Source: an uncultured Thalassolituus sp. (GTDB lineage Bacteria > Pseudomonadota > Gammaproteobacteria > Pseudomonadales > Oceanobacteraceae). From it: a DNA stretch of 9,829 nt. Position 1 is the stretch's first letter. Each line of letters begins with the position of its first letter. Positions 1 through 6,802 of the stretch are shown here, piece after piece. Where the stretch lies: assembly GCA_913054055.1 (NCBI GenBank), contig CAJXIT010000114.1, positions 1 to 9,829 on the forward strand, written 5' to 3'. The position numbers and the translations under genes are program-made. Under the pieces are notes generated by a model, which saw nothing but the letters and a program-made list of their open reading frames with translations, was not told the DNA's origin and did no database searches.

Positions 1-240
1 GATCAATTGCACTTTGCATTTTGCGATCAAATAAAAAAACAAATGCAAAACGGAAAAATACCAAAAGTGAATATTACCTTAAAAAGACAGCTACTTACGG
101 ATAAAGAAGTTTGTCAGTATTGTTTACACGCTGTGGCTTATCAAGGATTTGATGTGTATCGCCATCGCCATAAAGAATATAACGAAGGCATACTGAAAAA
201 ATTTAATTTGATGAGCTATGTGGATGAAAAATATAAATAG
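1..240 (+). CDS. C-terminal fragment of an unrecognised protein (5' end outside window)
   Basis: The frame is open from the first base to a TAG stop at 238-240, giving about 79 residues. The only nearby in-frame initiator is a TTG at position 7 with no room for a ribosome binding site, so this is more likely the tail of a longer gene beginning upstream than a complete small gene. The visible part is basic and hydrophilic, rich in Lys, Tyr and His. It has a Cys-x-x-Cys pair (VCQYC), a YRHRHKEY stretch, and no membrane segment or signal peptide. I do not recognise the family and assign no function. The Cys pair could hint at metal binding, but a single pair is not evidence of it. No terminator hairpin is evident after the stop. 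The stretch is AT-rich with many AAA codons. Confidence 0.45.
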   Translation, partial: DQLHFAFCDQIKKQMQNGKIPKVNITLKRQLLTDKEVCQYCLHAVAYQGFDVYRHRHKEYNEGILKKFNLMSYVDEKYK

Positions 241-394
241 CTTTTTCTGTATCAATTCTTAATATTATTTCCCACCCTTAATCTCATTCATAAAATTTAT
301 CAGATTTAACAAAAGATACATGTGCAATTGAGCCAATGCTACATATTGTCAACCAGATGACACATAAGGTATGCATGGTCGATTTTTAAGCACT

Positions 395-400
395 TATACT
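395..400 (+). promoter_or_regulatory. Candidate -10 box (TATACT) for the unknown Rossmann-like gene
   Basis: TATACT matches the sigma-70 -10 consensus at five of six positions. It would place transcription start near 407, leaving a leader of about 33 bases to the ATG at 440. No convincing -35 hexamer lies 16-18 bases upstream. An alternative pair, TTGTCA at 346-351 with TATGCA at 370-375, has an 18-base spacer. The gap 241-424 shows nothing else I can support. Confidence 0.25.
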
Positions 401-439
401 GGCGTGATAAAATTTTGGCAGTGAATGCAGGTTAGTATC

Positions 440-1981
440 ATGTCGCTTCAGTCAGGCATACAATTTCCAGAGAATAACAATGGTCAGGTTAGTACAACGC
501 AAACAGGCCGGGAAATATTTTCAGCTGCAGTTGGATCAAGTGCACATGAGTTAAGTGTATCGATACTGAAAGCGCATAAATGGCGAAAGCACTATATGAC
601 ACACATACCCAAAATGGTTGAAGTGGCTTCTCGCAGTGAAACAGAAGCAGAAGCCGTTGCAGAGCGTGGGTTGAAAGCGTGTTACGGTCAGTTTCAATTC
701 ATACGTAATGGTAAAAAATATCGCGTGCAGCAGGCCATGGAAAAGTTTGCGTCCAACTTATTTTTCACAGCCGAAATACAAGGTAAAGCCCCTCGTGAAG
801 CATTTATTCAAGTCAACCACAAACGTAAAGATTTGCAGGGCACATCTTTGCGTCATCAAATAGGGGCGTGGATAGAAGCCGGTATCATTGAGGCTGAACA
901 TGGCTACGATGTACTTAGCATTGTGGATGATGAATCTTCTCGGAACCTGGTCGGAAAAACGTTTATTTTACTTGGGGCGGGCTCAGAAGTTGGGCCGTTA
1001 AAAACATTACTATCCCTCGGTGCCCGCGTCATTGCGATTGCTCGCGCTAAACCTGATAACTGGAAACGGCTAATAGCAATGGCTCAGGAAACAGCAGGCA
1101 GTCTGGTGATTCCTTGTAAGCATAATCCTGACAATATGAATCATGAACAAATTGCCAACGTGGCTGGTGCGGATTTATTAACTCAAGCACCAGAAATTGC
1201 CTATTGGCTAAATGAGTTTCAAGGGCCCATGACACTGGGCAGTTATGCGTATCTGGATGGCGCAAAGCATGTTCAAGTGGTGATGGCGATGGATGCCATT
1301 GCTCAGTATTTAATGGTAAGACGTAATGATATTGCATTGTCGTATTTATTAACGCCGTCCGATGTTTACAGTATTCCAAAATCCATTGCGAAGCACGGTC
1401 GAAATCGCTTTCAAAATCAGTCTTTACAGGGGCTCATAAAGCGTTTTACGTATAGACTGAGTGCTGGTCATTTATATGCACCGAGTATCGGTGAGGATAT
1501 TAAAGATGATAAAGGACGCCGATTAGCGATACTGGATAACTTGGTCAATCAGCAAGGGCCTAACTATGTTTTAGCCAAGCACATTCAAAGATGGCGAGCC
1601 ATCAGCAGCAGTAAGCACAATATAAAAGTCAGCTGTAATGTTGCGCCTGCTTCTTCGACTGAATCTGTGATCAGTAATCAATTTTTTGCAGCCGCCATTT
1701 GGGGCTCTGAAAGTTTTGGTGTAGAAGTATTCAGCCCTGATACGGTGAATACCTTGATGACGATGCAAATGCTTTCTGATTTAAAGCAAGATGCCCCTCA
1801 AAAACGGGGAGAGGCTTTATTTGTTTCTGGCGCAAATCATGGTGGCGCTTGGCGCATAGGTTATTGCTTTCGGTCGCTGCTAGTACCCAGTTTAATTGTT
1901 GGGTTTGCCAAGCGTTTTAGTTTGGGGCAGCAGCTGAAAGAACGTTTGAGATTGAAAAAGGCACAAGTGAGTTTAAGTTGA
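440..1981 (+). CDS. Uncharacterised protein with a central Rossmann-like nucleotide-binding motif
   Basis: The protein is 513 residues from the ATG at 440, or 518 from the ATG at 425. I prefer 440 because AGG at 429-431 lies eight bases upstream, whereas 425 has no clear ribosome binding site. Residues are numbered from 425. The middle has a beta-turn-alpha signature: hydrophobic FILL, then G184-A-G186-S-E-V-G190, then LKTLLSLGARVIAIAR. This is a GxGxxxG pattern as in SDR-type NAD(P) folds, and the ARVIAIAR segment would be the second strand, where cofactor specificity is set. About 180 residues precede it and about 300 follow, too much for a simple SDR. I see no catalytic YxxxK placed as in SDRs. 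The flanks include FTAEIQGKAPREAF and QVNHKRKDLQGTSLRHQIGAW. No signal peptide is visible; the C-terminus is basic with one short hydrophobic patch (LLVPSLIVGFA) that could touch a membrane. The gene is monocistronic and ends before a strong terminator. A nucleotide-binding role is an inference. Confidence 0.85.
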   Translation: MSLQSGIQFPENNNGQVSTTQTGREIFSAAVGSSAHELSVSILKAHKWRKHYMTHIPKMVEVASRSETEAEAVAERGLKACYGQFQFIRNGKKYRVQQAMEKFASNLFFTAEIQGKAPREAFIQVNHKRKDLQGTSLRHQIGAWIEAGIIEAEHGYDVLSIVDDESSRNLVGKTFILLGAGSEVGPLKTLLSLGARVIAIARAKPDNWKRLIAMAQETAGSLVIPCKHNPDNMNHEQIANVAGADLLTQAPEIAYWLNEFQGPMTLGSYAYLDGAKHVQVVMAMDAIAQYLMVRRNDIALSYLLTPSDVYSIPKSIAKHGRNRFQNQSLQGLIKRFTYRLSAGHLYAPSIGEDIKDDKGRRLAILDNLVNQQGPNYVLAKHIQRWRAISSSKHNIKVSCNVAPASSTESVISNQFFAAAIWGSESFGVEVFSPDTVNTLMTMQMLSDLKQDAPQKRGEALFVSGANHGGAWRIGYCFRSLLVPSLIVGFAKRFSLGQQLKERLRLKKAQVSLS

Positions 1982-2012
1982 TGGTCATTGAACGGTAATT
2001 ACCTTGGTAGCA

Positions 2013-2050
2013 CACATAAAAAAACCAGCTTAAGCTGGTTTTTTTATGTG
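2013..2050. terminator. Bidirectional terminator, 38-bp perfect palindrome
   Basis: Bases 2013-2031 are exactly complementary to 2032-2050. The GC-containing core is CCAGCTT/AAGCTGG, flanked by seven A's on one side and seven T's on the other, with four further paired bases outside. Read on either strand it gives a hairpin followed by a U-run. It lies 32 bases after the stop of the plus-strand unknown gene and 18 bases after the stop of the convergent purC, so it can serve both. Confidence 0.9.
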
Positions 2051-2067
2051 ATTGGATTTAACTTGAG

Positions 2068-3171
2068 TTAATCAATCAGTTGATAATCAGTTTTAAGAAT
2101 ATCAATGATTTCCGCTTTAGGGTTATCACTTAAGTTTAGCTTTTTTCCAATGATTTTTTCGGCAATGCTCACATAAGTATTGCTCACTTCTTCAAAAACA
2201 CTAGCGGGCAATAGGTTGTCACGGACCAATGCTTCACGTTCATCCATGCGATCTTTATTCAGTAAAATATCAGGGTCTGGGAAGTGGTTGAGTAGCATTT
2301 GGCGAAACCCTTCTTTTGAATTTTCCACCACATTGCCTTCGCGATATTGTGCTCCATCCCAAATACGAGAGCTATCAGGCGTGCCCACTTCATCCATGTA
2401 TATTAATTTTTCTTGGCCTTTTGCATCGGTTACATAGCCAAATTCAAATTTGGTATCCACAAACACTTGATCAATATTTTCCAGCGCAGAAGAAATCACC
2501 CCAAAGCCTTCACTTAATAGTTTTTCGTACAGGTCGATGTCGCTTTCGCTTTTTAAGTTAAAGGCAGCAAAGTTGTTACGAATGTCGTCACGGGTAATGT
2601 TGACGTCATCCTGTTCTGGCACATTTGGAATGCCTGTTAAAATGCCTTTGGTTGAAGGGGTCATTAACAATTCAGGTAATTTTTGATCTTTGTTTAAATC
2701 ATCAGGTAGCTGGATGCCACAAAACGCTCGCTCACCTTTTGAATAAGCGCGCCACATTGAACCCGTGATGTAAGAACGACAAATGGCTTCTATCATGACG
2801 GGTTGTGCTTTTTGCACAATCCAAACAAATGGATGTGGAATATCTAGGATGTGGCTATCTGCTAAACCTTGTTCTTTAAATAGCTTAAACCAGTGGTTTG
2901 AGATGGCATTAAGCGCAGCCCCTTTCCCAGGAATGCCTTGCAAGCCCCCTTCACCTTGCCAGATGCAATCAAATGCACTGATCCGGTCACTGATGACCAT
3001 GATGGCCAGTGGGGCATCAGGTGCAACATCGTAGCCTTTTTCTTGAATCAGGCGTTTGCTATCTGCTTCCGTTAACCAATAAACCGAACGCACCTTTCCA
3101 CTGTGCACGGGTTTATCTGTGCGAATGGGAAGGTCGTTGTTAACCGCTAAAACAGAATTAGCCAAGCTCAT
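2068..3171 (-). CDS. purC: SAICAR synthase (phosphoribosylaminoimidazole-succinocarboxamide synthase), long form
   Basis: This cytosolic enzyme of de novo purine synthesis joins CAIR and L-aspartate using ATP to give SAICAR. The family signatures are visible in order: an N-terminal HSGKVRSVYWL nucleotide-binding strand-turn at 23-33, SDRISAFD at 61-68, the RSYITGS...WRAY motif at 132-143 with an acidic E128 before it, DTKFEFGY at 239-246, and MDEVGTPDSSRIW at 259-271. At 367 residues it is longer than the roughly 237-residue E. coli type. It belongs to the long form found in Vibrio and related marine gammaproteobacteria, with an extended middle and C-terminus, and looks intact. The ATG at 3171 fits the family N-terminus although the ribosome binding site is weak (GAG about eight bases upstream). 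An extended -10 promoter lies upstream. I see no PurR-like operator in the leader. It is monocistronic and convergent with the unknown gene. Confidence 0.97.
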   Translation of the reverse strand: MSLANSVLAVNNDLPIRTDKPVHSGKVRSVYWLTEADSKRLIQEKGYDVAPDAPLAIMVISDRISAFDCIWQGEGGLQGIPGKGAALNAISNHWFKLFKEQGLADSHILDIPHPFVWIVQKAQPVMIEAICRSYITGSMWRAYSKGERAFCGIQLPDDLNKDQKLPELLMTPSTKGILTGIPNVPEQDDVNITRDDIRNNFAAFNLKSESDIDLYEKLLSEGFGVISSALENIDQVFVDTKFEFGYVTDAKGQEKLIYMDEVGTPDSSRIWDGAQYREGNVVENSKEGFRQMLLNHFPDPDILLNKDRMDEREALVRDNLLPASVFEEVSNTYVSIAEKIIGKKLNLSDNPKAEIIDILKTDYQLID

Positions 3172-3232
3172 ATTCAGAATCTCAATACGGGGTAATTATT
3201 AGAGTGAATTACCAAAGTCTTAATTGTGGGCA

Positions 3233-3238
3233 ATTCTA
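3233..3238 (-). promoter_or_regulatory. Extended -10 promoter element of purC
   Basis: Read on the minus strand this is TGTTAGAAT: TAGAAT preceded by the TGn extension. The -35 region is poor, as is usual for extended -10 promoters. Transcription would start near 3226, giving a leader of about 55 bases to the purC ATG at 3171. Confidence 0.45.
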
Positions 3239-3313
3239 ACAAAGGGCAGTAGCTAAGGGTATGGTTAATCCTGAATGAGGACTTGAGCGGAACTCATATT
3301 GAGTAAATTTGAG

Positions 3314-3339
3314 CAATGCCCTATCCAGATAGGGCATTG
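3314..3339 (-). terminator. Hairpin downstream of the GST gene, probable terminator
   Basis: CAATGCCCTATC (3314-3325) pairs perfectly with GATAGGGCATTG (3328-3339), leaving at most a tiny CA loop; in RNA the last pair would open to a four-base loop. It begins 16 bases past the stop of the minus-strand GST gene. The U-run that should follow on the minus strand is weak (CTCAAATTTAC), so termination may be imperfect and read-through toward purC is possible. Confidence 0.55.
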
Positions 3340-3355
3340 TCTGTAAATGTGAGGC

Positions 3356-4027
3356 TTAGGCGTAATCGTAATCTCCACCTTTTTTTAGCCCAGCTTGATA
3401 GGTGGGGAGGGCCTGAAAACGTTTTACGTAAGCCAGTGTATGAGGCATGTTTTCATTAATTAACCCTCTGGCAACGCTGGCTTCTAAAGGGAAGCTCATT
3501 TGGATATCCGCACCGGTCAGTTGGTTGCCACAAAACCAGGTGTTTTTAGCTAAATGGGATTCGATATAAGCCAGTGCATTTTTCACAATTGGGCCTGAAT
3601 AACCGTCGATGATTTTACTGGCAAGCATTTTGGCAACGGGTTTAATAAAAAATGGCATGGGTGACTGTGTCATTTTGGTTAATACCAGATTCATAACCAT
3701 AGGGGGCATAAGTGAGCCCTCACTGAAGTGCATCCAGTACTGGTACTGCCAATAATCCTCAGTACTGAGTTCAGGTTTTAGCTGTTTGCCGTAATGTTCG
3801 ATTAAGTATTCAATGATGGCACCGCTTTCCGCCAGTGTGATACCGGTTGAATCGTCTGTGATCACAGGACTTTTGCCTAACGCATGCACTGCTTTTAGGC
3901 TTTCAGGTGCTAATACCGTTTTTTTATCTCGCTCATAAAACTCAATTTTGTATTCAACAGCCAGTTCTTCAAGTAGCCAAAGGATTCTTTGTGATCGAGA
4001 GTTATTTAAGTGGTGTAACGTAATCAT
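3356..4027 (-). CDS. Glutathione S-transferase family protein
   Basis: A soluble GST of 223 residues from the ATG at 4027. The thioredoxin-like N-terminal domain (about 1-80) starts ITLHHLNNSRSQRILWLLEEL. Ser10 or Ser12 in the NNSRSQR segment is a candidate glutathione-activating residue. The cis-proline motif is LGKSPVI (Pro54) and the glutathione gamma-glutamyl-binding pair is E67-S68 in LAESGAI. Residues about 90-220 form the all-helical C-terminal domain, including FCGNQLTGADIQMSF, the usual N-capping box region. This resembles bacterial Gtt1-like GSTs, which conjugate glutathione to electrophiles or act as peroxidases; the real substrate cannot be read from sequence. An upstream in-frame ATG at 4048 would add seven residues, but the promoter predicts a transcript start only about eight bases before it. 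The ATG at 4027 has GGA six to seven bases upstream and matches the family's usual N-terminus. It is divergent from the PhnA-family gene and has its own promoter and hairpin. Confidence 0.92.
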   Translation of the reverse strand: MITLHHLNNSRSQRILWLLEELAVEYKIEFYERDKKTVLAPESLKAVHALGKSPVITDDSTGITLAESGAIIEYLIEHYGKQLKPELSTEDYWQYQYWMHFSEGSLMPPMVMNLVLTKMTQSPMPFFIKPVAKMLASKIIDGYSGPIVKNALAYIESHLAKNTWFCGNQLTGADIQMSFPLEASVARGLINENMPHTLAYVKRFQALPTYQAGLKKGGDYDYA

Positions 4028-4062
4028 AGGCTGTTCCGCACTGTTCATTTTAGAGGCTTACC

Positions 4063-4091
4063 TTTATAAATTTAAATTGTGCGCAATGCAA
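4063..4091 (-). promoter_or_regulatory. Sigma-70-type promoter of the GST gene
   Basis: On the minus strand TTGCAT (4086-4091) is followed after exactly 17 bases by TATAAA (4063-4068). Both hexamers are close to consensus. Transcription would start near 4056, which gives a leader of about 29 bases to the ATG at 4027 and effectively rules out efficient use of the ATG at 4048. Confidence 0.6.
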
Positions 4092-4234
4092 TTTATTTGA
4101 GCGATTTTTACTCATGCCTATGGAACAGTGTTATTTAGGCTAGCCTTGAGCAGAAGCTTTTTCACCTGAGAACAGGCATAATGCCCGCACTTTTTTTGCA
4201 GATATGCCCCTTAGAGGCAACGAGCGGTAAGATC

Positions 4235-4804
4235 ATGAGTCTAGAGCAGTTATTAACAGATCGTAGTGGCGGAAAGTGCGAGCTATGCGCAAAAGAAACC
4301 AAATTAGCAGCGTTTGCAGTTGAACCTTCAAATGGCGATCTAGATACCAGTGTTTACCTATGTGAAACCTGCACGGCTCAAATTGAAGATCAAAGCACGA
4401 TGGATGTGAATCACTGGCGTTGCCTTAATGACAGCATGTGGAGCCAAGAGCCTCCAGTACAAGTGATGGCATATCGCCAATTGCATGGGTTAATTGAGAA
4501 AGGTGAAACTTGGGCGCAAGACAGCATTGATATGCTGTATTTAGAAGAAAGCGTTGAAAAGTGGGCCAAACAAGGTTTGCCTGATCCCGATGCTGAGCCC
4601 ACGTTAGATTTTAATAAAGCGGTGCTAAAGGCAGGTGATAATGTCACCCTAGCAAAAGACTTAGTGGTGAAAGGGGCTAACTTTACCGCTAAGCAAGGCA
4701 CCATGGTAAGGGGGATTCGTTTAACCTCTAACCCAAAACACATTGAAGGCAAAGTGAATGGGTCCACCATTGTGATCATTGCCGAGTATTGTAAAAAAGC
4801 GTAA
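4235..4804 (+). CDS. phnA: PhnA/YjdM-family zinc-ribbon protein
   Basis: The protein is 189 residues from the ATG at 4235. An N-terminal zinc ribbon is formed by C15-x2-C18 and C43-x2-C46. The C-terminal 65 residues (LKAGDNVTLAKDLVVKG to the end) align with the small beta-barrel domain of E. coli YjdM/PhnA, including the KDLVVKG and RGIRLT segments. Between them is a helical, acidic, Trp-containing insert of about 75 residues, making this longer than the 111-residue E. coli protein; longer versions are known in marine gammaproteobacteria. Despite the historical name, the family is not shown to be a phosphonate-degrading enzyme and its role is unsettled. No phn or phosphonate genes are near, so phosphonate use is not supported here. 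An in-frame ATG at 4181 would add 18 hydrophobic residues not typical of the family. It is followed directly by a terminator. Confidence 0.88.
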   Translation: MSLEQLLTDRSGGKCELCAKETKLAAFAVEPSNGDLDTSVYLCETCTAQIEDQSTMDVNHWRCLNDSMWSQEPPVQVMAYRQLHGLIEKGETWAQDSIDMLYLEESVEKWAKQGLPDPDAEPTLDFNKAVLKAGDNVTLAKDLVVKGANFTAKQGTMVRGIRLTSNPKHIEGKVNGSTIVIIAEYCKKA

Positions 4805-4838
4805 TGCACGCTGAGTTACACCTGACGGCTAGCCAACT

Positions 4839-4862
4839 AACCCGCTTTTTAGCGGGTTTTTT
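4839..4862 (+). terminator. Rho-independent terminator of the PhnA-family gene
   Basis: AACCCGCT (4839-4846) pairs with AGCGGGTT (4851-4858) around a TTTT loop. The T-run extends to 4862. It lies 34 bases after the PhnA-family stop codon and 19 bases before the convergent lysR stop. The opposite strand lacks a good U-run, so it serves mainly the plus-strand gene. Confidence 0.85.
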
Positions 4863-4881
4863 ATGGGTTCAAAGTCAATCA

Positions 4882-5763
4882 CTATTCTTGCCAGTCAGAA
4901 AAATGGGCGACCAAATGGTCAATGGCCATTCGCGCACGCAGTGGAAGGAAGCGGCGGTTTTGATACACAATCCAGCTGCTTGAGCCTTTACTCCAGTAGG
5001 GTTCAAGCACTGGCATAAGTGAACCTTGCTTGATTGCGCTTGCGAAGTTCAGTTTCGGCATATAAGCAATGCCTAAGCCTCGTTCACAGGCGGTGATAAC
5101 CGAGTGGGCATTGTTGCTTTGCCATTGACCATTCACTTTTATATTGTGAGTCGCTTCAGCATCCTCGAATAGCCAATGATCGTTGTTAGTAATGATGCAG
5201 CTATGATTTCTCAATTGGGTAGGGTGTTTAGGGGTGCCATGCTGGTGTAAGTAATCTGGACTGGCCACTGCCATCATAGGCCTATCTAACAATTTTCGAG
5301 CGACCAGTCCTGAGTCACTTAACTTGCCATAGCGGATAGCAAAGTCGACGCCATCCTCTACGAAGTTCGTTTTTCGGCTATTGAAATCCATATTAATCTG
5401 CAAGTTAGGATGCTCAGCAGCAAAGTCCATGAGCGCAGGTGCCACACATTCTTCTGCAAATGTGCCTGCAGCACTGACTCTTAACGTGCCATTTAGTTGA
5501 TATTGCTGTGAACTTAGCTGTTCGTTGGCTTGTTGTAAGCCTGTTACCAAATCTTTGCATTGTAGATAATAAGCTTGGCCCGCTTGCGTTAAACTCACCA
5601 TACGAGTGGTTCTGGCTAACAGGGCGCTGCCCAAGCGGGCTTCTAAGCGCGATACCTGCCTGCTTACATGGCTGGTGCTGCAATTAAGCTGCTTTGCAGC
5701 GGCTGAAAACCCTTGGCTTTCTGCCACGGCAACAAACTCTACCACACCTTCAAAACTGTCCAT
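4882..5763 (-). CDS. LysR-type transcriptional regulator
   Basis: The 293 residues have the standard LysR layout. A winged helix-turn-helix occupies about residues 1-60, with the recognition region at about 18-40 (GFSAAAKQLNCSTSHVSRQVSRLE), followed by a linker helix and a periplasmic-binding-protein-like effector domain at about 90-290. The LARTTR and LTQAG wing motifs and the GLGIAYMP segment late in the effector domain are typical. It resembles the large CrgA/AaeR-like clade of regulators, but the ligand cannot be predicted. The gene is divergent from the DJ-1/PfpI gene, the classic arrangement of a LysR regulator and its target. The 183-base gap contains an inverted repeat that overlaps its own -10 box, suggesting autorepression, while the same repeat sits at about -65 of the divergent promoter. 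The ATG at 5763 is the only start consistent with the family N-terminus; its ribosome binding site is weak. Confidence 0.95.
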   Translation of the reverse strand: MDSFEGVVEFVAVAESQGFSAAAKQLNCSTSHVSRQVSRLEARLGSALLARTTRMVSLTQAGQAYYLQCKDLVTGLQQANEQLSSQQYQLNGTLRVSAAGTFAEECVAPALMDFAAEHPNLQINMDFNSRKTNFVEDGVDFAIRYGKLSDSGLVARKLLDRPMMAVASPDYLHQHGTPKHPTQLRNHSCIITNNDHWLFEDAEATHNIKVNGQWQSNNAHSVITACERGLGIAYMPKLNFASAIKQGSLMPVLEPYWSKGSSSWIVYQNRRFLPLRARMAIDHLVAHFSDWQE

Positions 5764-5829
5764 AAAAACGGCCCATTAAAACGGTTTATAAAAAACCTGA
5801 TTTGTCTTACCTGCGATGGGGTAGCTCCC

Positions 5830-5851
5830 ATTATTGCAGTATAGCAATAAT
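5830..5851. promoter_or_regulatory. Inverted repeat, probable LysR operator, overlapping the lysR -10 box
   Basis: ATTATTGC (5830-5837) and GCAATAAT (5844-5851) are perfect inverted repeats separated by six bases, AGTATA. Read on the minus strand those six bases are TATACT preceded by TGC, an extended -10 element for lysR with transcription starting near 5831. The centre at 5840.5 is about 65 bases before the proposed start of the divergent gene, the usual position for a LysR recognition site. Binding by this particular LysR protein is inferred. Confidence 0.6.
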
Positions 5852-5870
5852 AATTTGCCAAAAAGACCCA

Positions 5871-5899
5871 TTATCAAAAATAACAAGCCTAATTAAGAT
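5871..5899 (+). promoter_or_regulatory. Candidate promoter of the DJ-1/PfpI gene
   Basis: TTATCA (5871-5876) and TAAGAT (5894-5899) are separated by 17 bases. Each matches consensus at four of six positions, weak enough to need an activator. Transcription would start near 5906, giving a 41-base leader to the ATG at 5947. Confidence 0.4.
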
Positions 5900-5946
5900 G
5901 GTTACCAAGTTAAACAACTGACACCAACCAATAAATAGGTATGACT

Positions 5947-6621
5947 ATGACGAAGAAAATATTAATCCCAGTGACAAACCACGCAACTTTAGGCACAACG
6001 GATGAAGCTAATGGCACTTATGCACCTGAGCTAACCCATGCATTGCATGTATTACTTGAAGCTGGTTATGAATACGACATTGCGTCAATTGAAGGTGGTA
6101 AAGCGCCCATGTATGGAACCGATACAGAAGGTGATGAGGTGAATAGCGCGATCCTCGCAAATGATGATTTTCAAAATCGAATCAACAATACACTGCCAGT
6201 CTCGCAAGTGAATATTGAAGAATATGACGCTGTATTTTATCCAGGTGGGTTTGGTTTGTTATCAGACCTTGCTGAAAACCAAGCGTTTGCCAAATTAAGC
6301 GCTCATCATTATGAACAAGGTGGCTTGCTAGCGGCTGTGTGTCATGGCCCTGCAGCACTATTACCCATCACCTTAAGTAATGGTGAAAAACTATTGGCCA
6401 ATAAGTCTGTTACGGGCTTCACCCGTGAAGAAGAAGTAGATTTTGGCACCATTGATAATATTCCATTTTTGTTAGAAGAATCGTTGGCTCGTACAGCACA
6501 GCAATACAGCAAGGTACAGCCATGGAATGCATTCATCATTGAAGATGATCGAGTGATTACTGGACAAAACCCTAGTAGCGCTCACGAAGTAGGTATAGCA
6601 ATTGTTAAAAACCTTGCTTAA
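5947..6621 (+). CDS. DJ-1/PfpI superfamily protein, Hsp31-like (type 1 glutamine amidotransferase fold)
   Basis: The protein is 224 residues from the ATG at 5947, chosen because AGG at 5937-5939 lies seven bases before it; the ATG at 5941 is only one base from that site. Residues are numbered from 5947. The nucleophile elbow is AAVCHGPAALL with Cys132 followed by His133. The acidic partner is probably Glu28 in GTYAPEL, and the oxyanion-side PGGFG loop precedes the elbow. The ITGQNPSSAHEVG motif near the C-terminus is characteristic of this branch. The layout matches Hsp31-class proteins, several of which act as glutathione-independent glyoxalases (methylglyoxal to lactate) or holdase chaperones. 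Which activity applies here cannot be read from sequence. It is cytosolic with no signal peptide. It is divergent from and probably controlled by the LysR regulator, and is followed by its own terminator. Its family role fits the nearby aldehyde reductase. Confidence 0.93.
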   Translation: MTKKILIPVTNHATLGTTDEANGTYAPELTHALHVLLEAGYEYDIASIEGGKAPMYGTDTEGDEVNSAILANDDFQNRINNTLPVSQVNIEEYDAVFYPGGFGLLSDLAENQAFAKLSAHHYEQGGLLAAVCHGPAALLPITLSNGEKLLANKSVTGFTREEEVDFGTIDNIPFLLEESLARTAQQYSKVQPWNAFIIEDDRVITGQNPSSAHEVGIAIVKNLA

Positions 6622-6678
6622 TATCGGATTCGATCAGTTTTACTTCGTTATTTATTATTTTAAATAGCGATTTATGCA

Positions 6679-6713
6679 GCCAATAAACCACCGGGTTTAT
6701 TGGCTTCTTGCTT
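6679..6713 (+). terminator. Rho-independent terminator of the DJ-1/PfpI gene
   Basis: GCCAATAAACC (6679-6689) pairs perfectly with GGTTTATTGGC (6694-6704) around an ACCG loop. A T-rich tail (TTCTTGCTTT) follows. It starts 57 bases after the stop codon and separates this gene from the ahr promoter. Confidence 0.75.
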
Positions 6714-6755
6714 TATGGGTAAACCCATATGAACAGTGTATTTAAGTGAAATAGT

Positions 6756-6784
6756 TTGAACTTTAGAGGTGCGCCCTTTATAAC
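6756..6784 (+). promoter_or_regulatory. Strong sigma-70-type promoter of ahr
   Basis: TTGAAC (6756-6761) and TATAAC (6779-6784) are separated by exactly 17 bases, each matching consensus at five of six positions. Transcription would start near 6791, giving a leader of about 65 bases that contains the palindrome at 6803-6822. Confidence 0.65.
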
Positions 6785-6802
6785 TATTTTAATGAATATC
6801 TG

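Noticed and set aside
1047..1379. 110-codon open frame on the minus strand
   Set aside because: It lies inside the 440-1981 gene with low-complexity His/Pro/Ser content and no ribosome binding site, so it is a shadow frame.
4028..4048. Upstream ATG for the GST
   Set aside because: The near-consensus promoter at 4063-4091 would start the transcript about eight bases before it, and the family N-terminus begins at the ATG at 4027.
4181..4234. Hydrophobic 18-residue N-terminal extension of the PhnA-family protein, possibly a signal peptide
   Set aside because: It lacks a positive n-region and a cleavage site, and the zinc-ribbon family is cytosolic. The ATG at 4235 gives the usual MSL start.
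4411..4809. 132-codon open frame on the minus strand
   Set aside because: It lies wholly over the PhnA-family gene, has no recognisable motifs, and the plus-strand protein shows clear family conservation.
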